Below, one piece after another: positions 30,481 through 37,219 of a stretch of 39,662 nucleotides of DNA (its first letter is position 1; the number at the start of each line of letters is the position of its first letter). The notes below the pieces were generated by a model. The model made no database searches. It was not told where the DNA came from and saw nothing but the letters and a program-made list of their open reading frames with translations. Position numbers and translations under genes: made by a program. Source of the DNA: a virus; the IMG/VR virus record IMGVR_UViG_3300037086_000074, positions 1 to 39,662 of that record; one strand, written 5' to 3'.

Positions 30481-32102
30481 GACGCCGCCTCCGTTCCGGG
30501 AGTAACCCAATCGCTCGGGAGAATCACGCCGATCCCCTCATCCTCGGGATGGGCAAAATGCCACTTGGCGCGATGGAGCGCGACGATCGCGCAAACCGCC
30601 GCGTCGATCTTGTCCGGCGAGTCGGGATGCTCTTTCGTCATCACCGTTCGGCCGGCACGCTCCATCGGCACACAGTTACCGAGATGGCGGCTCAGGATCT
30701 CGCTGCCGTCATGGCGCAGCCCGCCATCCCTGACCGCCTGCTCGAAATCGTCAACGGCAGGCCCCATCCGCTTCGGCTGGTTCGTCTCGAACCGGACAAC
30801 CACCTCGCCGTAGGTTTCCTCCCACTCCTCGATTTCGCTCACCCAACCGGGGGGGTCGGGGGCGAACTCGAGCACCGTCCACCGCTCCATCGCCGCCGCA
30901 ACCGCGTCCCGCACATCTCTGCGCGGCACCCGCCACGCCGGCGACGTAAGCGGCTTCTCCCACGCCCCGATAACGAATAGGCGCGGAACCTCCTCGACCG
31001 TGCACCCGACAAGGGCGGTGGTGTCGCGCGAGTACGAGCCGTCGAAGCCGAGCACGATCTCTGCACCATCCGGGGCGATGTAGCCAGGCTCGGCGAGGTC
31101 GCCCCACAATGGCACGATCGTCCAGCCGTGCGCGGTGCGCCGGCGCTGGTTCAGCCAGTAGCGGCGGAACGTGTTCTCATCCGTGGAGGGATCGTTGTAA
31201 AGCGCGATGATCGAGTCCACGTCCGCCCATGCCGCCGCGTCCCCCGACGCCTCGATGATCGCGGCGCGCAAGTCCCGGGCCCGGGCGATATTCCACGTCT
31301 CCGCGGCCTGCCGGTGGTCGAAGTAGAGCCGCGAGTCCTTGATCTCGCCTCGCGCGATAGCCAGCGCATAGGTGTGCAGGTCCTCGAAGACGCTACCTTC
31401 GCCCGGCCCGTACATCGTGGACGTGTAGAGGCTCCACGGGTCGGCGGCTTTGCGCTTCGGGATGTTGCGGAGCATTGTCGCGTGCGCGTTTTTCTGCCGC
31501 GACATCACCATCAGGTGTGGCTCGTCGAAACCCTGGAACGTCGTCCGGGCTCCGTCTCGCGCCGACGGACTGTTGGCGAGCGGGACGATGCGGCCGGTCG
31601 TGTCCTTCGGGCCGACGCGCTCGAGCGTCAAATCCCACTCGTCCCCGATCTTCGAGTGAGCAAGGATCTCGTAGACCGCGCGGTAAGCAAGCTCCTCAAC
31701 CTGCTCCTCGGTGTAGGCGAGCATGGGGATGTACGGGTCGACTACGGGGCGGCCGACGGGCTCGCCGTTCGCATCCCAGCCGTCGAAGCGGACGGGGCAG
31801 TCGGCCGAGCATTCGCAGATGGCGACGAGCGCCATGATCTCGGTTTTCGCTACGCCCTTGCGCCGAGAGAGTGCTACCTGTTTGAACCGCCGGCGGCCCT
31901 CCATCGCGTGGCCGCGCGGGTAGAGTTCATAGGCGCGATAGACGAAGTAGGCTTCCTCGGTGGAGAGGATGCGCGGCTGCCCGATGAGGTCGCCGGGGCC
32001 GTAGCAGAGGTTGGCTTCGATGTAGTCGCAGACTTCGCGGCCGAGGGTTGGGTACGGTTCGTCGTCTAGGTCGGGGACGAGGAGACGTGAGTCAGAGTTC
32101 AC
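30477..32102 (-). CDS. terL: Terminase large subunit, 541 aa
   Basis: Motor and nuclease that packages DNA. The ATPase part has a Walker A-like SRRKGVAKTE (79-88) and FQGFDEPHLM (Walker B with catalytic Glu, about 191-197). The nuclease domain has VLGFDGSYSRDTTAL (first Asp about 354) and, near the end, DSPDKIDAAVCAIVALH (final Asp). GTG 32102 overlaps the preceding stop (GTGA). Unlike most phages, seven genes, including three glycosyltransferase-like ones, lie between it and the small subunit. Confidence 0.93.
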   Translation of the reverse strand: MNSDSRLLVPDLDDEPYPTLGREVCDYIEANLCYGPGDLIGQPRILSTEEAYFVYRAYELYPRGHAMEGRRRFKQVALSRRKGVAKTEIMALVAICECSADCPVRFDGWDANGEPVGRPVVDPYIPMLAYTEEQVEELAYRAVYEILAHSKIGDEWDLTLERVGPKDTTGRIVPLANSPSARDGARTTFQGFDEPHLMVMSRQKNAHATMLRNIPKRKAADPWSLYTSTMYGPGEGSVFEDLHTYALAIARGEIKDSRLYFDHRQAAETWNIARARDLRAAIIEASGDAAAWADVDSIIALYNDPSTDENTFRRYWLNQRRRTAHGWTIVPLWGDLAEPGYIAPDGAEIVLGFDGSYSRDTTALVGCTVEEVPRLFVIGAWEKPLTSPAWRVPRRDVRDAVAAAMERWTVLEFAPDPPGWVSEIEEWEETYGEVVVRFETNQPKRMGPAVDDFEQAVRDGGLRHDGSEILSRHLGNCVPMERAGRTVMTKEHPDSPDKIDAAVCAIVALHRAKWHFAHPEDEGIGVILPSDWVTPGTEAAS

Positions 32103-32407
32103 GCCGCAAGACGAAGCCGACGCACGGCGCGGCGAGGCCACGACTTAAACGCGGCAATCCACTCGTCCGCGAACGTGTCGTCGTACGGCACGCGGCGGAA
32201 CCGCCCGTAGCACTCCCGGCGGGGACACTTGCGGAGAACCCGGTAGTACCCGCTACTGCGGCGGATCGCGCACACCGCACACCCGGAATGGGTCGCGGCC
32301 TGCAACTCCTCGTACTCACCGAGCTCGACGCCGACACATTTCTCCGGGCAGCCGAGTACGGTCTGATGGAACGTGCAGACGCGGATTCGCTTGCCGAGTC
32401 CGATCAT
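32099..32407 (-). CDS. Cys-rich basic protein, 102 aa
   Basis: Cysteines in RVCTFHQTVLGCPEKC, GCAVC and KCPRREC could hold one or two zinc ions; the rest is Arg-rich (SWPRRAVRRLRLAA). It could bind nucleic acid. The start is ATG 32407 in an ATGA overlap; the open frame farther upstream lies in the next gene. It precedes the large terminase with a GTGA overlap. Confidence 0.65.
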   Translation of the reverse strand: MIGLGKRIRVCTFHQTVLGCPEKCVGVELGEYEELQAATHSGCAVCAIRRSSGYYRVLRKCPRRECYGRFRRVPYDDTFADEWIAAFKSWPRRAVRRLRLAA

Positions 32408-32673
32408 AAGGGCCACCGTCCCCAACGATCGGGGAACGATCCGAGCGTGGCGACGTACTGATGAGGCATCCCCAAACGCTCCTGGTAGTGCGCGCCCACG
32501 ACGATGCAGCGGAGCAACGCCAGCTTGCGCCCGCAGTGTGCGCATTCAAGGAATGGGTCTGCGACGAAATCGGGAAGCGGAGAAGGGGTCCGCACCTCCT
32601 CAGCCCTGCCGCATTCCTCACACCACAGGAGCGGGAAGCTATTGTAACCCCGGTTGCCCTCGAACAGCGTCAT
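32404..32673 (-). CDS. Zinc-ribbon-like protein, 89 aa
   Basis: Two CxxC pairs, CEEC (about residues 18-21) and CAHC (about 44-47), fit a zinc ribbon. The remainder is short and without known features. It is coupled by ATGA overlaps at both ends with the glycosyltransferase-like gene above and the Cys-rich gene below. Confidence 0.65.
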   Translation of the reverse strand: MTLFEGNRGYNSFPLLWCEECGRAEEVRTPSPLPDFVADPFLECAHCGRKLALLRCIVVGAHYQERLGMPHQYVATLGSFPDRWGRWPL

Positions 32674-33263
32674 TCCTTGCCCCCGAACGCATCACGCACG
32701 GCACGGCCGCGCCGGATCGACTCAGCCATCCGATCCTCAAACCACGGCTGCTTTACCATCCGGTTCTCCGCGTAGCCCCAAGCCAGGACTTCCATGTACG
32801 GATCGCGGCACAGGTTCACGCGCTTGATCCGCGACGGAATGGACACCATCGCCTCGGGGTAGAGGTAGAAAACCTCGTCCCGGGGAAACAGCGTGTCGTA
32901 CTTGGTGAACGCCCGGGCCGGAACGTCCCGGTCGAGCAGGGCGCCGGCGCCGACGAAGACGGAATCGTGAAGGTCGCGCCCGTTCACCCAACCCGGCGAC
33001 ATGTTCGCGAGGATCACGCCCGGCTCGTACTCGGCCATCAGTTCATCGTGACCGGTGAAGCGAATGTCGTCGTCCACAAAGAAGATGACGGGCCGCGTGG
33101 TTTCCTCAATCGCGGCGTAGCGGCCGAACGTCTTGAGGTCTTCTCGCCTAGAGTTGTCCCAGATGACGATTTCGGCGTAGGGGATCGAGTCGATGACGGG
33201 GGTTAGGTCTACGTCGCCGCGTGTGACGATCACGGCGGAGACATCGGCGGCGGTGAGCGTCAG
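32670..33263 (-). CDS. Glycosyltransferase-like protein, paralogue 2, 197 aa
   Basis: GT-A-like protein: ADVSAVIVTRGDVDLTPVID at the N-terminus, FFVDDDIRFTG (62-71) with the metal-binding acidic triad, and VGAGALLDRDVPARAFTKYD. It is clearly related to the adjacent 216-residue protein over its whole length. Comparison with that paralogue places the start at CTG 33263, which overlaps the upstream TGA (CTGA). The canonical alternatives are an ATG at 33344, 81 bp into the previous gene, or a GTG about eleven codons inside. It would transfer a sugar to a phage or host acceptor. Confidence 0.7.
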   Translation of the reverse strand: MTLTAADVSAVIVTRGDVDLTPVIDSIPYAEIVIWDNSRREDLKTFGRYAAIEETTRPVIFFVDDDIRFTGHDELMAEYEPGVILANMSPGWVNGRDLHDSVFVGAGALLDRDVPARAFTKYDTLFPRDEVFYLYPEAMVSIPSRIKRVNLCRDPYMEVLAWGYAENRMVKQPWFEDRMAESIRRGRAVRDAFGGKE

Positions 33264-33910
33264 CGGTTCCAGTCCGGATGCTGCGGACACGTCGAAAGAT
33301 GCTTGAACGCCGGACACGACTTCATCTCGACACACCTCGCCCAACCGTCGCGCATCCCCATCACGCGCGCCTGCATCTCGCGTTTACGGGCCGGGGCGCC
33401 CGGCGTCGTGTAGATCCTCCCCGGCGCCGACGCGAACGGGAGAACCTCGTAGCCGAGATCGACGCGAAGGTACGGCGTCAGCATCCCCACCACCACATCG
33501 CAGTAGTCGAGGAACAGGTCGTCTTTCGGAAATTCGCTGAGGTAGCGCTCGAGCGCCAGCCAGGGAAGGTCGCGATCGACAAGCGAGCCGGCGCCGACAA
33601 GCGCCTGCTTCAACTTGTCGTATCCGCAAGTCTCATACCACGGGGACGGCATGTTCGCGGTTATCCGCCCCGGCTGGTACATGAACCCCAGCCCCTCGTG
33701 CGCCGTGAAAATCACGTCATCGTCCTGGAAGTAGACGACGGGCCGGGTCGCCTCCATCGCGGCGAGATAGCGGCCGTAGCAGCCCTGCGAGCCGCGCTCC
33801 TGATCATTCCAGACGATCACTTCGGGGTAGGGTAGCGTGGCGAGAATGCGCGAGAGGTCTGTAAGGCCGTAGGTCACGATGACTGCACTAATGTCGGCAA
33901 TCGGGATCAC
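33260..33910 (-). CDS. Glycosyltransferase-like protein, paralogue 1, 216 aa
   Basis: GT-A-like fold: ADISAVIVTYGLTDLSRILA, VIVWNDQERGSQGCYGRYLA, then VVYFQDDDVIFTAHEG with an acidic triad at residues 63-65 and VGAGSLVDRDLPWLALERYL. The C-terminal extension is basic with three late cysteines (CVEMKSCPAFKHLSTC). It is tandem with a related gene. GTG 33910 overlaps the upstream stop (GTGA). The sugar donor and acceptor are unknown. Confidence 0.75.
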   Translation of the reverse strand: MIPIADISAVIVTYGLTDLSRILATLPYPEVIVWNDQERGSQGCYGRYLAAMEATRPVVYFQDDDVIFTAHEGLGFMYQPGRITANMPSPWYETCGYDKLKQALVGAGSLVDRDLPWLALERYLSEFPKDDLFLDYCDVVVGMLTPYLRVDLGYEVLPFASAPGRIYTTPGAPARKREMQARVMGMRDGWARCVEMKSCPAFKHLSTCPQHPDWNR

Positions 33911-34260
33911 TGAACGTGATCTCCGGTCAGTCGCCCCGCGAAATAGTCGTCAATGTGTCTGGAGAGGTCGAAACGCGAAAGCCCAAGCGGCCAGTCCCTC
34001 GCGTCGCGCAGCACTTTCTCGGCCTCGGCCAATCGCGCCTGCAATCTGTCGGCCTCACAACCATCATGGGACGCCTGCTCCTCCGCAAGCCCGCGTTCGC
34101 GTTCTGCTTGTTGGCGTGCCAACGTCTCGCGAGCAAGAACGGACAGCACCGTCCCAAGATCCTCCACGTCCACCCAAACCAGATGCTTACCCTCGCGCTC
34201 GCTTCGTTCAACGCCTGCCTGGAGGATCTGCACGGCACCAGCCCTCTCCTTGTATTTCAC
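33907..34260 (-). CDS. Coiled-coil protein, 117 aa
   Basis: Mostly alpha-helical with a likely coiled coil (TLARQQAERERGLAEEQASH, then ADRLQARLAEAEKVLRDARD). GTG 34260 overlaps the glycosyltransferase stop (GTGA); an in-frame ATG at 34269 is also possible. Possibly an assembly partner of the flanking enzymes, which is inference. Confidence 0.6.
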   Translation of the reverse strand: MKYKERAGAVQILQAGVERSEREGKHLVWVDVEDLGTVLSVLARETLARQQAERERGLAEEQASHDGCEADRLQARLAEAEKVLRDARDWPLGLSRFDLSRHIDDYFAGRLTGDHVQ

Positions 34261-35039
34261 GCCTTCTCCCATTCCAACCCGGGCAGCGTCCGGAAACCGA
34301 CGTGATGGCGGCACATCTCCCGGCGGTGCTCGTCCCAAATCTCCTTCGTCTTCGTCCTATTCAACGACGTGGGAACGTGGACGTAGTAGAACCACGTCTT
34401 ATCCGTGTACGCGAACGCGTAACCGCGGCGGACAAGATCGATCCACATGTCCCAGTCACAGTCGCCCTCGGTCACCTGATGAAAACCGCCCGTCTCAACC
34501 AGACACTCGCGGCGGAACAGCGCGACAGCCCACGCGTAGGTCGTCCTCCACTCCCACACCTGTTGAGCCGTGGGATGCTGCGCCCGGGGCATCTCCAGCC
34601 GAGCATTGTGCCCCGGATACTTCTCGCGGCGCATCCCCGGAACAACCATGTCAGCGTCCCCGAGCGCCCACAGACACTCCTCGACGAAGTTGTCCGCGAG
34701 ATAGTCGTCTCCGCCGATGACGACGATGTACTCGGCGTCAGGTGGGACAGCGAGCAGGGCCGCGTTGAAAGCGCCGGCAACATTCCGGTTCGTACACTCC
34801 ACGACGCGGATGTGGTCGTGCTCGGCCTCCCACTTGCGGAGGATGAGCGGCGAAGCGTCCGCCGAACCGTCGTCGGCGATGACGTGGTAAACCTTCGCGG
34901 CCGTCGCCTGATCACGGACGGAGGCGAGGTTCCGCTCGATCAGGTCCTCTTGGTTGTAGCAGGTCGTGATGACCGCAACTACGGCGTCGGAGGTCTTGAA
35001 AGGCTCGGAGGGGTCACGCGGGCGCGCCGTCACGGTCAC
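34257..35039 (-). CDS. Family 2 glycosyltransferase, 260 aa
   Basis: Transfers a sugar from a nucleotide donor. The GT2 motifs are in order: VVAVITTCYNQEDLIERNLA (20-39), VIADDGSAD (53-61), YIVVIGGDDYLADN (metal-binding DD near residue 111) and DCDWDMWIDLVRRGYAFAYT. There is no membrane span, so it acts in the cytoplasm. GTG 35039 overlaps the previous stop (GTGA). It lies between the terminase subunit genes. Confidence 0.9.
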   Translation of the reverse strand: MTVTARPRDPSEPFKTSDAVVAVITTCYNQEDLIERNLASVRDQATAAKVYHVIADDGSADASPLILRKWEAEHDHIRVVECTNRNVAGAFNAALLAVPPDAEYIVVIGGDDYLADNFVEECLWALGDADMVVPGMRREKYPGHNARLEMPRAQHPTAQQVWEWRTTYAWAVALFRRECLVETGGFHQVTEGDCDWDMWIDLVRRGYAFAYTDKTWFYYVHVPTSLNRTKTKEIWDEHRREMCRHHVGFRTLPGLEWEKA

Positions 35040-35230
35040 TCGACGCCTTCGCTATCCACGGTTTCACTGGGAGGCGGGCCATCGCCGTCGCCGCTGCGCG
35101 CGGCCCCATCCTGGAGCTCGCGGATCTGCCCCTCGTCGCGGCGGATCAAGTCGAGGTCGACGAATGCGAGCAAGAGGGCGGCCACGGACGCAACGGCCGT
35201 GACGAGACCTACGATGTGATCGAACGTCAT
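35036..35230 (-). CDS. Single-span membrane protein, 64 aa
   Basis: One hydrophobic helix near the N-terminus (HIVGLVTAVASVAALLLAFV), then a charged cytosolic tail (LIRRDEGQIRELQDG) and an acidic, Pro-rich end. The ATG overlaps the small-terminase stop (ATGA), and GGAGG lies inside the terminase end. It might anchor a neighbouring enzyme at the membrane; not shown. Confidence 0.65.
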   Translation of the reverse strand: MTFDHIVGLVTAVASVAALLLAFVDLDLIRRDEGQIRELQDGAARSGDGDGPPPSETVDSEGVE

Positions 35231-35622
35231 GCGGCCCTCCGGGGATCGGTGCGCGCCTTCGGCTTCGCTACGGCAGGCTCGGCCGGCGGCTCCGTCGTCC
35301 AGCCGAGACGGTCACGGTCGGCCTGGGTTGCCCCGAGCTTCGACTCGATCTGCCGAACCTCAGCCGCGAGCTGCGCAGTCGGCGCCGTGTAGAACATGTC
35401 CACGAGGGCGGCGCAGCGCCGGAGCGTCTGCCAGTCCGTGTCGGCGAAGAACTCGGCCTGGGATGAGTCGATCCAGGTCTGCCACCATGCGACCGTCTCG
35501 GGGCGATAGTCGTCCGGGAGGTCGGGGATCGTGACGAGCCCGGCCTTGAGCGTCCGGCGACGCTGCTTCGGCTTGTGCCTAGTGATGCTATTGGGGCTCG
35601 GAATAGGCCCAGAAGCGCCCAT
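35227..35622 (-). CDS. terS: Terminase small subunit, 131 aa
   Basis: Recognises the packaging site and loads DNA on the large subunit. The central helical part (ETVAWWQTWIDSSQAEFFADTDWQTLRRCAAL split over residues 43-73, then EVRQIESKLGATQADRDRLG) matches small terminases of actinophages, with the typical Leu-Gly-x-x-x-x-Asp-Arg-x-x-Leu-Gly stretch. The N-terminus is basic (TRHKPKQRRR), as expected for DNA contact. ATG 35622 follows GGGGG six bases upstream. Repeats in the gap before it may be its binding sites. Confidence 0.8.
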   Translation of the reverse strand: MGASGPIPSPNSITRHKPKQRRRTLKAGLVTIPDLPDDYRPETVAWWQTWIDSSQAEFFADTDWQTLRRCAALVDMFYTAPTAQLAAEVRQIESKLGATQADRDRLGWTTEPPAEPAVAKPKARTDPRRAA

Positions 35623-35651
35623 CTTTACCCCCGTTCGCCGTTTGATCTACC

Positions 35652-35733
35652 TACTTGCAGATCGTGCAGGTTGATATACCACCACTTGCACAGACACTTT
35701 TCGAGGCCCGGACTGTTGGGCGTACCACTTGCA
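35652..35733 (-). repeat. TGCAAGTGG direct repeats before the small terminase
   Basis: TGCAAGTGG occurs on the minus strand at 35733-35725 and 35690-35682, TGCAAGTAGG at 35659-35650, and once more at 35888-35880 within the HNH gene. All run in the same direction. The 187-bp gap is clearly more AT-rich than its surroundings. Its place between the HNH and small terminase genes suits a cos/terminase-binding site, or operators. Confidence 0.5.
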
Positions 35734-35809
35734 AAAGGTTTTCTTACCCTTTAGCGACCATAAAGACCACAAAAGCCCTGCAAATGCATAGCACGACTGC
35801 TATCGCCCC

Positions 35810-36097
35810 CTACCTGTCTCCCCTTCGTTTGTTGCAGCGCTCGTGTGCTGCCCGCAGGTTGCCCATACTGTGATCCCCTCCACTTGCAAGGCTCACAATA
35901 TGATCTACTGTGATTGCTTCGCCCGGTAGGAAGGGGTCTCCGCATATGGCGCAGCGAGTGGCATTGGCACGGACGAGTTCCCTGTTGCGCCTGTACTCGG
36001 GGTCATCGTGTGACCCTTGGATGAAGCCGCAGACGTGACAGGGGTGGCCGGCCGGGATGGGTGCTCCACATTCGAGGCAGGCGACTCTCTTGGTGAT
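35810..36097 (-). CDS. HNH endonuclease next to terminase, 95 aa
   Basis: HNH nuclease of the kind that works with terminase in cos-type packaging of HK97-like phages. A leading zinc pair (CLEC at 7-10, CHVC at 20-23) is followed by the second zinc pair CAIC (49-52) and the catalytic block TVDHIVSLASGGDHSMGNLR, AAHERCNKRRGD (63-94). The frame has no ATG, GTG or TTG before the HNH core. ATC at 36097 has GGAGGG four bases upstream and gives MTKRVACLEC. The position between the resolvase-like gene and the small terminase is usual. Confidence 0.8.
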   Translation of the reverse strand: MTKRVACLECGAPIPAGHPCHVCGFIQGSHDDPEYRRNRELVRANATRCAICGDPFLPGEAITVDHIVSLASGGDHSMGNLRAAHERCNKRRGDR

Positions 36098-36107
36098 GGT
36101 TCCCTCC

Positions 36108-36148
36108 GAACGTGGAGTCCCTTGAACGTGGAGTCCCTTGAACGTTGG
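36108..36148. repeat. 16-bp tandem repeat in the HNH leader
   Basis: The unit GAACGTGGAGTCCCTT is present twice in direct succession, followed by a partial third copy (GAACGT-TGGAG). It lies between a possible -10 (TCTAAT at 36164-36159, minus) and the HNH ribosome site. It could be an operator, part of the packaging site, or a replication slip. Confidence 0.75.
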
Positions 36149-36248
36149 AGCCTTCCCAATTAGAGGGTCAGCGTGGGATAGCGATTGCGGCGAGGGCAGC
36201 CGAGTACGGGTGGAGTCTTCCTTCCCCGCCGCAAGTCAAGCGGTTTGG

Positions 36249-36611
36249 TTAGTCGATCACGACACTGACCGGCACGATGCCTGCCTTGCGGCACACATCA
36301 AGCAACCAACCATGCCCACCTGGCAGGATCACGGTGGCATCGTCTAGGCGCATCCCTGGCGCACCGATCACTACGACGGGCGGCCTGCCCTCTGTACGAG
36401 CGTTGACGATCGCCTGTTTGGACTTGACCCTGACGACCTGCCACCATGGGCGACTTGTCTGAGTGCACTCGAGCGAGACGGGGACTGCTTTGTTGCCGTC
36501 GCTGTGGGCGTGCCCGTCGTTGATGTGACGGTCGCCTCCCCATGCGCGTGCCACGCGGCGCTCCCAGTTCTTAGCGTTGTGTTGCCGACGCCTGATGTCG
36601 TCGCTAGTCAA
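36249..36611 (-). CDS. Holliday-junction-resolvase-like PD-(D/E)XK protein, 120 aa
   Basis: The pattern NWERRVARAWGGDRH (15-29) followed by VSLECTQTSRPWWQVVRVKS resembles the core of small PD-(D/E)XK resolvase-like nucleases, where Glu, Asp and the E-x-K-type strand form the active site. The exact catalytic Lys is not certain. The C-terminal half (PPVVVIGAPGMRLDDATVIL) is another alpha/beta section. The start is TTG 36611 overlapping the previous TGA (TTGA). It could resolve replication or packaging intermediates. Confidence 0.5.
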   Translation of the reverse strand: MTSDDIRRRQHNAKNWERRVARAWGGDRHINDGHAHSDGNKAVPVSLECTQTSRPWWQVVRVKSKQAIVNARTEGRPPVVVIGAPGMRLDDATVILPGGHGWLLDVCRKAGIVPVSVVID

Positions 36612-36895
36612 AATCCGAGCTGCCCTGGAATCGCAGCGCCCGCGTCGACCGGATGGAACATCGCGCACTCGTTCGATAGATCGTCCCGAATCGGGATCAG
36701 CGCATCGAGGATCACCTTGCCGGGATGCTCCTTCTCGTTGCAGAGCTCGTACGCGTAGAGCGTGTGAGCCATCCAGACCGGGCACGGCGGATCGACGCCG
36801 ATCTCGCGATCTCCGCTGATGTCGGAGTGGACACAGCGCGAGCACCACGCCTCCTCGAACATCGCGCCCTCGGTACCGTTCGAGAAGTAGCCCAT
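36608..36895 (-). CDS. Conserved phage protein with Cys motifs, 95 aa
   Basis: Belongs to a familiar but uncharacterised phage family beginning MGYFSNGTEGAMFEEAWCSR, followed by CVHS, CPVWMAHTLYAYELCN, LIPIRDD and ECAMFHP. Five conserved cysteines suggest a zinc-stabilised fold. The ATG shares a base with the previous stop (TGATG). Function unknown. Confidence 0.7.
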   Translation of the reverse strand: MGYFSNGTEGAMFEEAWCSRCVHSDISGDREIGVDPPCPVWMAHTLYAYELCNEKEHPGKVILDALIPIRDDLSNECAMFHPVDAGAAIPGQLGF

Positions 36896-36978
36896 CAGCG
36901 AAATACAAACGGTAGGACGATGATGGCGAACAAAGCGGCGGCAAAAAACAATCGTTCAGCTTCGCGCCGAGGATTCAC
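36895..36978 (-). CDS. Micro-ORF, 27-residue membrane peptide
   Basis: A basic start (MNPRREAERL) followed by FFAAALFAIIVLPFVFR, a single hydrophobic helix. GTG 36978 overlaps the previous stop (GTGA), and its TGA shares a base with the next ATG. The perfect overlaps support translation. Confidence 0.5.
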   Translation of the reverse strand: MNPRREAERLFFAAALFAIIVLPFVFR

Positions 36979-37112
36979 GTTAGCCTCATGTATGGCTTGC
37001 CCTTCACATGGGCGGACAACTTGGTCGGCAGGCAGAATAATCCGTGTGCCCAACACCATCCGCCGGATGAGAACCGACAGGGGCCGTCCGCGTCGAGTTC
37101 GCGCATACTCAT
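36975..37112 (-). CDS. Small Cys-containing protein, 45 aa
   Basis: Contains CRFSSGGWCWAHGLFC, a cysteine/histidine group that could bind metal, and a basic end. It starts in an ATGA overlap with the upstream membrane micro-ORF and ends in a GTGA overlap. Function unknown. Confidence 0.5.
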   Translation of the reverse strand: MSMRELDADGPCRFSSGGWCWAHGLFCLPTKLSAHVKGKPYMRLT

Positions 37113-37219
37113 AGGGAACGCGCCAGTCCAACGAGCAGGTAAACGAAAGCGGCCAACGCGCCAATCACGATGCCTACAAAAAACTCGATGACGCAAAGAG
37201 CGATCAGCGAATTACTCAA
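37109..37219 (-). CDS. Micro-ORF, 36-residue membrane peptide
   Basis: MSNSLIALCVIEFFVGIVIG followed by ALAAFVYLLVGLARSL: almost wholly hydrophobic, one or two short spans. TTG 37219 overlaps the glycosyltransferase stop (TTGA). It could be a small membrane partner of that enzyme or a lysis-related peptide. Confidence 0.5.
   Translation of the reverse strand: MSNSLIALCVIEFFVGIVIGALAAFVYLLVGLARSL

Noticed and set aside
31128-32069. Plus-strand ORF of 313 codons opposite the large terminase
   Set aside because: Antisense to a well-supported terminase; no recognisable motifs.
33879-35219. Plus-strand ORF of 446 codons opposite glycosyltransferase genes
   Set aside because: Shadow frame full of Arg, Pro and Leu; the opposite strand has ordered GT2 motifs and overlapped starts.
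35640-35733. CRISPR array
   Set aside because: The repeated unit is only nine bases, unevenly spaced and without proper spacers; no cas genes are present.
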